Assembly: GCF_000350225.1 (NCBI RefSeq)
Contig: NW_005179258.1
Span: 220,829-284,828, forward strand
From: Chondrus crispus
Taxonomy: Eukaryota > Rhodophyta > Florideophyceae > Gigartinales > Gigartinaceae
Length of the DNA stretch: 64,000 nt
Direction: 5' to 3'
The notes beneath the pieces were generated by a model. It searched no databases and was not told the origin of the DNA. It saw nothing but the letters and a program-made list of their open reading frames with translations. How positions within the stretch are numbered: position 1 is the stretch's first letter; the number at the start of each line of letters is the position of its first letter. Positions 56,015-64,000 of the stretch are shown here, in pieces. A program made the translations under genes and the position numbers.

Positions 56015-56032
56015 TTCTAGGTCTGGAGACCA
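56015..56032 (-). other. Primer-binding site of element F
   Basis: On the minus strand TGGTCTCCAGACCTAGAA, four bases inside the LTR end, one base different from the site of B and D. Parts of this LTR-leader junction (ACTACAAAAGTGGTCT and GACCTAGAATTGT) are repeated about 80-90 bp further into the leader. Confidence 0.75.
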
Positions 56033-56036
56033 CTTT

Positions 56037-57000
56037 TGTAGTGCAATGCGCTTGTTAGGCAGAGACCAAGGTCCGACGGTCCAACACAAACAACAACAAC
56101 AAAAACAACAACTGCCAACAGCACAGCGCTACGGAGTGTTCCAAGCTCCCTGTCCTCTTTAAGCGGGTTTGCGGCCCGCAGTAGCTCGGATCCCTGATAA
56201 GGGGGCAAAGAGAAGGGCCCAACCCGGGATCGGTGAATGGTGGTAGAGACTTATAAAGGCAACTGCTCGACGAGTTCGGAGGGGTGTCTAGGTAAACCTG
56301 GTCCGATGGGTCGTAAATCCAATGCTCGAAGAGCGCCTTGTACACCTTATACCCTTGATAAGATCTTCGACGGGGACGTCGCAACGTAGCCCGTCGGGAA
56401 AGAATAAAACGTAGCAGCGCTACACCGTCGTACTGCCCGATGGCAAAGTACCAACACCGGATCGGTCGCAACCAGATTCCGATGGGACTAACGCTGAGAA
56501 AAGCACCACTGGTGCACCAACACAGAAGCCCGATGGCTAATGACGTCACGTTGCCGATCGCAATCCTACAAGGTGGGACCAACTCAAGATTAAGGGAAAT
56601 TAGGATAGGGAAGTAAAGGAAGATTGATAAGGAAAAAGGGGACCACCGAGCGCAAAGGATACCGTAGGCTAGAGTAGAAGGGAGTGTCTTGTAAAAGACG
56701 GACTTCGACCAAGGCGATATCAAACTCTGGCAACTCGGGTTACCTTTACTGACTTGGTGGTCAGAGGGCTAAGGTATATATCGCCCCGCCGGAGCCACTA
56801 AAGTAGCTCGCGGCGCTAGATCCTCGATCTAATCTAGTGTCAGCAAAATTAATGCCAACTAATTAACTAAATAAAATAAAATAATTAAAAATTAAAACTG
56901 TGCAGTTATTCACACGTGTGTCCCCCAACCCGGACTACTTTTCATATCCAAATATTTTCTTTTCTTTTCACCCCCCTTTTCAGGTGCTTATTGCACTACA
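56037..57000 (-). repeat. 5' LTR of element F
   Basis: It is bounded by a perfect 11-bp terminal inverted repeat (TGTAGTGCAAT ... ATTGCACTACA), 964 bp long. A diverged copy in opposite orientation is the solo LTR at 60057-61103. Both contain a poly-pyrimidine tract near the U3 end, a TATATA string (about 56777) and GTTGTTGTT-type repeats near the far end. Confidence 0.9.
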
Positions 57001-58600
57001 CGCCTCCTCTCCGAAGGCGGCGGGGCGGCGTATCAAATTCCCGCAGCGATCTTCGGTGATCGCACATTCGCCTTTAGCCTGGACGAAGTGGAGTATGTGG
57101 ATCGAATGGCCACCTATCTTCTCCACCGCGGGCCGTCGACCCCTCGCGAGTTCGTCCTATCCAAGATCCCGGGGCTATACGTGAGCCGTCGGCCATTTGC
57201 CTCTTCGAAGGCACGCGTCGCCTTACAGAAATCGGCCTGTTCTCTGATGCGGCTTCACCACGTCGCCATTGCTCCCCATGAATGGGCGGCGTATCGCCAC
57301 TCCGGGGAGGCGGACGGGCATGCAATTCGATCGGCCTCCTTCGAGGGAGGCCTGCCCCGAGCGATTTTCCGCGAATCCCCGAAGTGGTGAGAGAGGCCCT
57401 CCTTTCGTTGGGAGTCCATCCCCTACTCCCGTATGTCCTGAAGCACTTCGCGGTGGCTTGCGCGGACTCGAGGCATCCTGCGCGTGACGATCTGATACAT
57501 AACGTTGAGAGGGAGTGGACTTGGGCCCTTGGAAATGCTTTCATGAACGAAGTATCCATACACGGGCGGGTGTTCGTACAACCGGTCGGAGTGTTGGCCC
57601 ATTTGGGAAGGGTTCCGTGAGATCTTCCGAGCGTACCCCTCCATCCCCTTGAAAGAAGTACCCAACATGTGCCCTGGACGTACGCATTCGCCCTCGAATT
57701 AATGCATCGAGCGGGCGACGCCGGAGAGCGTCATCTCCGCCATACCGTCGGCATGTGCGTATGGGTTTGCAAGCCTCTCATATGACCATTGATCAGACGC
57801 CTTTGTGGCGTGGCTGGGGCCCCCGGCGTCCTCCTCGAGGCCCTCTGGGGGCGCGGCGGAGTCCTCTCCGCCTCACGATTGGCAAGGAAAAAGCGTTACC
57901 GAGATTTGGACGGTGAGTCCCTGGCGTATCCGTTCGCGGGGACGAACCCGCGACCCGAAGTATCGGGACCCGTGTGCGATCCTCGCCAGGCGGTGAGCTC
58001 GCAGGTCCCTCCAGTACCTCCTCTCAATTCCGCCCCGAGCCGTGTCGATAGGAGCTGGACCACGGTACGTCGCTCGACGCTCGGGCGGGACGACCTTCGC
58101 GACATACCGGTATTAATTCGCGCCCTCGGGGACGCGAGCGACCGGTAGTGGCAAGTAGACAGACTGCTTAGCACTCTCGCCAGTTGTTATTTAGCGCGAG
58201 GTGAGGAGGCTCGCGGCATCGCCGCCCAGCGTGATTCGTATAAGTCTGAACTGTGCCACATACGCTGCGAATTAGCGACGGTGCGGGAGGCCATGGCTAC
58301 GCAGACCGGGGTCCTCGACCGAACGACCGCCGATCGGGACCGGTACCGGGCCGAGAGGGACGCGCTACGTGGTCTCCGCGAGGCGCCTCCAGCCACGTCG
58401 CGTCCGGCTTTGCGAGGTCCATACAAAACCGGGGATATGAGGCTCCGGTGGCCGATCATGCTACTGCCCTCCAGGGCGGTGAGCTGAGCTGGGGCCGCGA
58501 CAACGAGGTAGTAATGCCTCCTCTCGAGGTGTTGGGCTCAGGGTTACCCCATCACCCCAGTTACTGTCCCCCGAGCCTCTATGGACCGAGTCTCCCTTGA
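57001..58600 (+). pseudogene. Antisense ORF of element E (broken, N-terminal part cut off by F)
   Basis: The plus strand encodes a homologue of the antisense frame of B: VEYVDRMATYLLHRGPSTPR, then SKARVALQKSACSLMRLHHV, EWAAYRHSGEADGHAIRSAS, and a C-terminal charged helix (DRTTADRDRYRAERDALR) near 58315-58370. Similarity to B is obvious by eye along the whole piece, including conserved His, Trp and Arg positions. The N-terminal part lies beyond the F insertion. The frame has several breaks. Function unknown. Confidence 0.75.
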
Positions 58601-60056
58601 GCCGCCCAGCGGCCCGAGCCGTTGAACGGCCCTTCCCGTCGTCCTCGAGGGAGCCCGCTCGTCCGTTCGTCCGGATCTCCAATCCACGTAAAGGCCTTAG
58701 AGCATTCTTTCCTTCGCCTCTCGTCGTTGTCGAAGTTGCTCGCACCCTGTCCACACCGACGTTCTTTTCGTCGGTCCCTGCGCGGGCGTACGTCGTCGCC
58801 GCCACGCGCAGTCGGAAGCCTTGCTCCGTACCTAATCGAAAGCACTCAGCCGGATGCGTGCGTCCCGCCGTGCGGCTTCCGCTTCAGCTTCCTCTGGCCC
58901 GTGCCAAGAGGGCGAGGGTGCAAAGGGGCCCCGGGGGTCGCTCCTCGGGCTGTCCTCGAGCAAATTGTCGCCGCCCGTAGCGGCTGGGGCTAACTCAGCG
59001 GCGGGCCACCGGGGTACTGTAGACGTCCCGGAGGCCTACCTGCACGAGTACGCGCGACAACGTCGGTTGTGTTCTTCGCTTGGGTCGGCCGCAAGGGGCT
59101 CGCGGGGTGGGAGGGAAACCGTGTTTCCTCTTGACGCTCCGTGGCTCTTGGTAGGCGCAGTTTCCTCAGCCCCCACACGCGGCGAATCGTGCATTCCGGC
59201 ATGCTTCCCCGTGCTCAGACATGGAGGGGGTTGATGTCGAGGTCCGAACCACTCTAGTTGGGGTCGAGGAGGAACGCGTTGTTACCTTCGTCGTCGTTAC
59301 CTTCGCGCCTTCCCCGCCTCGTATATATCCCGGGGAGGGTTCGGGTCCCTCCCTCGCGCTTTGCGGGGAATCTGGTGTCGTCGCGAGGTGCGGCGGTGTG
59401 CCATCTTTCGTCCAGGTCGTTCCCGTCGGGTACGTCGTCCGAAGGGAGCCGACGCCGTTCGACTCGGCAGGGGCGTCGGCTGAGTCTTCTTCCGGCGCCC
59501 CGTCCCGTACGGAGGGGTCTTGGCGCGCCGTCGCGTGTTGCAATCTTCTCGGGGGAGGTCGCCTGCTTTGGTCCTCCATCTTGGTCCGCTCCCCCGCGCG
59601 GTTGTCGGTACTGGCGGAGGTCCTTCTCACGCTCACCCGGGCCGGGAGGCGGTTGCCGCCCGCCTCTTTTCGTGGCCTTGCCGCCGACCGGGCGTTATTC
59701 CCCGCAGCGTCCGTCTCGCTGGGGGTTCGCCGTCCCCTTCTCGTTCCGGGGGCCTCGTGGTAAGGCCGTCAGTCTATTTTTGATCGGCTGATGGGGTCGA
59801 AGGCGGTGACTACGGCCGTACCACCATGGTCGGTGTCCGGTTGCGTGTCCCAGTCGGCTGGTACCCTCTGTACCCTCGATACGCGGTGCCGTACAGGAGT
59901 CCTCTGCGCGTTGTGCGTGGAGCGTGCGTCGGAACGTCACGCACGTGCACTGTACCCCGGTGTAATTTCCTCATATTGCCATTTTTTCTTTCTTTTCAGG
60001 GTAAGCGGGCGGCGGTTTGTTGGAGCTCCGGCCTTACGTGTATAAGCCGGCGGTGG
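58601..60056. other. Non-coding part of the E extra module
   Basis: GC-rich, with open frames of low-complexity composition only. Near 59975-60000 a polypyrimidine tract ends in TTTCTTTCTTTTCAG followed by GGTAAG, resembling splice signals. It corresponds to the non-coding stretch of B at 12967-14848. Confidence 0.4.
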
Positions 60057-61103
60057 TGTAGTGCAATACGCACCTGAAAAGGGGGGTGAAAAGAAAGGAA
60101 AATATTCGGATATGAAAAGTAGTCCGGGTTGGAGGACACACGTGTGAATAACTGCACAGTTTTAATTTTTAATTATTTTATTTTATTTAGTTAATTAGTT
60201 GGCATTAATTTTGCTGACACTAGATTAGATCGAGGATCTAGCGCCGCGAGCTACTGTAGTGGCTCCGGCGGGGCGATATATACCTTAGCCCTCTGACCAC
60301 CAAGTCAGTAAAGGTAACCCGAGTTGCCAGAGTTGAATGTCGCCTTGGTCGAAGTCCGTCTCTACCAAGACGCTCCCTTTTCCTAAGCCTACGGCATCCT
60401 TTGCGCTCGGGGGTTCCCTTTTCTTTTTCCTTTATTTCCCTATTCTTTTCCATCTCTACCTCTATTTTTCCCTTAATTGTGTTGGTTCCACTGGAGTTCG
60501 TTGCGACCGATCCGGTGTAGGTGTTTTAGCCATCGGGCAACACGTCGTGTAGCGCTGCTACTGTTTCAAGTTCCGTCGGAAGGCTGTTGTAACGACGCCT
60601 CCCTCGAAGGTCTTACTGTATAAGACAGAGTTGGTACCGCTTACCGCGATCGCGATCGCGCTGGTGAGGGTGCTTTTAGCCATCGGGCAACACGTCGGTA
60701 GTAGCGTTGCTACACGGTTACGATCCCGTCGGGTAGTGCTGAACAAGCCCCCGTCGCAGACCTTGAATTATACCCAAGGTGCTGAAGACGTTCGTCGAGC
60801 ATTGGCCTTACAACCCAGCGAAACGCGGTTACATCCTCGTAGACAAGCCCAACACGCACCCGTCGAGCACTCAAGTCTTCACAAGTCTCTACCACCATTA
60901 TCCTTCCGGGCCGGGCATCTTTCCTTAACCCCCCCTCCCGTCGGAGTTGAGCTACCGTGGGCCGCAAGCCCACACATGGGAAAAGGGAGTCTGGAACGCT
61001 CCGTGGCGCGTGCCATCGGCAGTGGTTGTTGCTGTTGTTGTTTTTCTTCTTTTTGTTTGACCGTCGGACTGCGTTCGCGGCCTGCCAGGCACATTGCACT
61101 ACA
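60057..61103 (+). mobile_element. Solo LTR of the F family with 5-bp target duplication
   Basis: It starts TGTAGTGCAATACG and ends ACATTGCACTACA, and is flanked on both sides by GGTGG (60052-60056 and 61104-61108). It is a diverged, inverted relative of the F LTR at 56037-57000, with no internal element sequence. That is the signature of LTR-LTR recombination after insertion. A segment with TTTTAGCCATCGGGCAACAC occurs twice (about 60525 and 60674). Confidence 0.9.
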
Positions 61104-61108
61104 GGTGG

Positions 61109-61915
61109 CCTTTCCTGTCTCTCTCCCCTCGCCGGATGCGGTGCGTACTTGTCCCTTCTACCTCGTTCGGGACAACGTCCTCGCGCCGTCGCGAGGAGTT
61201 CGGGGAGGCAACGTTGCTTCTCCCCGGCGCCTACGACCGCCCGCGGTGGGGCCACCGGCCTTACTGGGGAGCGTCGGTGTGGACAAATCTAGCCCGTGTT
61301 TATGACACGAATAACGGCGTACCGGACTGCTGTCCGTAGTTCGGTGGAGCTGAGGCTGTTCGGGAGTGGAGGGTGCGTGGCTCCCGTGCTCCGAAGTGGG
61401 AGCCTCCTTGCCGGGGCCAGGTACACGAATACCGAGCCTATGGGTCGTGTGGTTCCAGGAGGTAATCGTCTTGCCCGAGGGCTTAATATGCCCTGGATGG
61501 CTGTTCCTCGGTGACCGTCCCTTCCGAGCAGCTCGTGCTGCTCGGCGCTTGTGTATCGCGTACATAGACTTTGTCAATACGGCTTGACGTCCGTTGCGCA
61601 GTACGAGCCGGGCAAGGCGTTCGCGGATCTTATTTAGAGCATGTTGGCGTCCGTTAAGGGTCCGTGTCCCCTTTCCCGTCACACACTCCCGTTCAGGGCT
61701 GGTATACATAGGACGGTACGTACTGTTCTCTGCTCTGCTTTTTGTCGATGGTGGCTGGTCGTGTGTAATGGGCTTCGAAGTCCATACGTCTTGGCGTCCC
61801 AAGACCGGTTTTATAGCTGCCCGCTATAGACACCTGTCCTTCGGCACGTCCTCCTCTTTCTCTATTATGCCCACATGGTGAATTTAATCCGTCCGAGCGG
61901 TTGAGGGCTCCCTCC
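61109..61915. other. E extra module between solo LTR and pol
   Basis: No coding frame is supported. At its right end the purine run and CCTCAACCGCTC string next to the pol stop (61885-61920) match the pol-end context of D and B. Confidence 0.45.
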
Positions 61916-64000
61916 TTAAGAGTGAACGTCCGCGTTCACTTCTGAGGTGATGTCTCTCCCTGTACGAGCCCGGAGTCTTTGTGCGAAACGACACACCAAC
62001 TCCTCGGGAACATGGGTACGCGCCGACCATGTCGGAGTATCGTAGTCTGCCCATTTAATGAGGAACTCCGTAGTTCCATCCTCCATCACGCGATGCTTGA
62101 GTAGCCGTTCGACGGCATACTGTGTGCCTTCATTGATCTTGTGGGCAAGGTCCTCGGGGGTAGTCGTGCTAGCCCTTGGCGCTTTCGCTGGCGGGGGTTC
62201 GTAGACGCAGCGGTCTGCAGACACGCGCTCTGTAACTCCATCACGATCGATCGTGATGGTGCGTTGGTCGTTCGCGAGAATTCGGTACGTTCCGACAGCT
62301 GGGGAGGCGAGCTTGTTTGATGTCTTCCCCCCATCGGTGGGGTTCAGATACACGTATTCACCTTCTTTGAGGCGCGAGATGATGCGCCGAATACGCTTGT
62401 CGAAGTCGCATTTATAGCGAGCTTGCGTTCGTCGAAGGCTTCCGTAGGCCCTCTGGATCGTGTCGTCCAAGGTATTGAGAAAGGCTGCTCGCTGAGTCCC
62501 CCTATCCGAAGGGGGCGCGTCCCCGTCGGCTCTTCGGAGAGAGAACTCCGGCGGGGGTCTGCTGAGCACGAGCTCAAACGGAGTCGTGCGTGTGGTGCGA
62601 TGTGTGTGGGAGTTGTACGCATACGTGAGCGGGCCCACGTACACATCCCAGTCGTCCTGTTGTTCACCCACGTAGTTCCTCAGCATCGAGGCGATTGTTC
62701 GGTTATATCGCTCGACTTTCCCGTTCGTCTGGGGATGGTACGCCGAAGTGTACAAATTCGTTATCCCCAGAACACGGCACGTGCTGTGGAAGAACTTGGC
62801 ATTAAACTGAGGGCCGTTGTCCGAAAGCAACGTGCGAGGGACGCCATACTTGAACACCCACGAGTCGCAGAACCCAACTGCGATCGTGGCTGTTATCGTG
62901 CGGAGCGCAACGACTTGCGTCAGCTTACTGAAGCGATCCGTAATTACGAGCAGGAATCGTTTTCCTGTCTTCGTCTTGGGGAGCGGCCCCAAGATGTCGA
63001 TCGCGAGGCTCTCGAGCGGCCTCGTAGCTGGGATCAATTTCAATCGATTGAAATGTTTTCTCAGCTTGACCTGGTTCATCGCGCAGGTTCGACACCCTCG
63101 CACCGTGGCTGCAACGTCTGCAGCCAGGTGGGGCCAGTAGTACTCGCGTCGAAGTGCGTAGTACATACGATTCTGGCCCGGGTGTCCCGCGATGGCCGGG
63201 TTGTGGCACAGGCGAAGGAGCCTGGCGCGGAGCGTCCGAGGTACCACCACCTGAACGATATCGGGGTCGAAGGGGTGTCTTCGTTTGAGAACCCCTTGGT
63301 GGCCTTCGAAGAACGCGGAGTCTCGAGACTCGGACTGTCGTGCCAAAACGGTTTGGCAGAAGTCATCCACGCGTTGCTCCTCAGCTATCTCCTCTATCGT
63401 AAGAGGGGCCGGCAGGTCGTCCTGCGGTGGGGCGACCGCGGAGTCGGGCGCGCTGGCCTCGGGGTCCTCGGCGCGCTGAATGTCGGCGGCGTCGAACTCT
63501 TCGTTCTCCTCCCAAAACAGTTTGGGTCCTTGGAGAGCAGGGGCTTCCTGGTCGCCTCGGGGTTGGTCGCGCGTCCGGACGCGCGACCTTGTTCGGGCTT
63601 CGGCTTGGTTCCGTGTCGTTACGAAGACATGGACGGCCTAATGATCACAGCTCGCGGTACAAGCGTGGTCCGCGAGCTCGTTCGATACGACTCGAACGGT
63701 TGTACCCGCGTCGAAGGTGGGGATGTCGTCATCCACGTCGAAGGTGGGGCGAGGGTTATCGGCGACACGAGGGGTGACAGGGCATCGGGCACCTGATGCA
63801 CGCGCCCGGGGCGGTACTGAATGGTGAAATCGTATTCAGCCAGACGTAGCCGCCACCGGGTGAGTCTTCCGGAACTCTCGGTGAGGGACATGAGCCACCT
63901 CAGGGCGCCGTGATCCGTTCGGACGGTGAACTTCGTTCCCTATACGTATGGCCGTAGTGTGCGGACGGTCCACACTACGGCGAAGCACTCATGCTCCGTA
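61916..64000 (-). pseudogene. pol of element E, RNase H to chromodomain, continues beyond window
   Basis: On the minus strand: end of RNase H (RLRLAEYDFTIQYRPGRVHQ, about 63800), integrase HHCC finger (about 63060-63200), core motifs LAIDILGPLPK and LLSDNGPQFNAKF (about 62810-63010), and chromodomain FLIKWADYDTPTW (about 62040), ending VNADVHS before the stop. It is very similar to B and D. Few breaks in this part. Confidence 0.9.

Larger units (their letters stand above)
52379..57000 (-). mobile_element. Ty3/gypsy element F, 3' part missing
   Basis: On the minus strand it has a 5' LTR (57000 down to 56037), primer-binding site, gag (55873-53753) and the start of pol with protease. It stops at 52379, where D begins. 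RT, RNase H and integrase are not in the window. The outer edge of its LTR abuts the antisense frame of E at 57001, so F inserted into E. Apart from the missing 3' half it carries few breaks. Confidence 0.85.
57001..64000 (-). mobile_element. Ty3/gypsy chromovirus-like element E, both ends missing
   Basis: On the minus strand it runs from the RNase H/integrase part of pol at the window edge to the pol end at 61916, then an extra module down to 57001 carrying an antisense frame. A solo LTR of the F family (60057-61103) and element F itself (boundary at 57000) are inserted in that module. It is the oldest layer of the right flank. Pol has few breaks in the visible part; the antisense frame has several. 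Confidence 0.85.

Noticed and set aside
62423-63796. Open plus-strand frame of 457 codons opposite E pol
   Set aside because: Same reason: complement of integrase/RNase H codons, no independent protein features.

Overview
This is eukaryotic nuclear DNA packed with LTR retrotransposons. There are no bacterial operons, rRNA, tRNA or CRISPR. Six partial or broken Ty3/gypsy copies (called A to F here) fill both flanks. Between about 27.7 and 44 kb lies an island of broken host genes plus one long intact reading frame. The host fragments that can be recognised are U1-70K, trehalose-phosphatase domain, SKI8-like WD40, a PTEN-type formin, AVL9 and possibly MSH6. Together with single-exon reading frames and heavy gypsy load, they suggest a compact algal genome; a florideophyte red alga such as Chondrus is my best guess, but this is inference only.

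Layout. 1-2306: no gene, with a 41-bp tandem duplication, a MITE (777-1021) and the probable LTR/leader of A. 2307-4934: A (+). 4935-17780: B (+), a chromovirus-type element with gag, pol and a 4.5-kb extra module carrying a reading frame antisense to pol. 17781-27692: C (-), inserted into B's 3' LTR, with chromodomain integrase and an open antisense frame of 826 codons next to its 3' LTR. 27693-41120: a segment bounded by about 1.75-kb inverted repeats, nearly identical, each holding the same convergent pair of pseudogenes (TPP-like and U1-70K-like). Inside it lie WD40 and formin pseudogenes, a DDE-type transposase-like gene (-) and, divergently placed, an intact 780-codon frame combining ParB-like, DNA-methyltransferase-like and Cys/His-finger parts, then MSH6-like and AVL9-like remnants. 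41121-44313: weakly coding, with a 53-bp minisatellite. 44314-52378: D (-), a relative of B. 52379-57000: F (-), interrupted by D. 57001-64000: E (-), a relative of B, with F and a solo LTR inserted in its 3' module.

How the parts relate. B, D and E share pol; B, D and F share a primer-binding site directly behind the 5' LTR. In B, C and E the region between pol and the 3' LTR holds a long frame on the opposite strand, whose start lies towards the 3' LTR (immediately beside it in B and C), as if expressed from an antisense promoter there. The nesting order E > F > D and B > C can be read from the junctions, but the reciprocal halves of the interrupted elements are not in the window, so the locus has also been rearranged.

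The two most unusual signals are the recurrent antisense gene of the gypsy elements and the divergent pair of transposase-like and ParB/methyltransferase-like genes in the central island.
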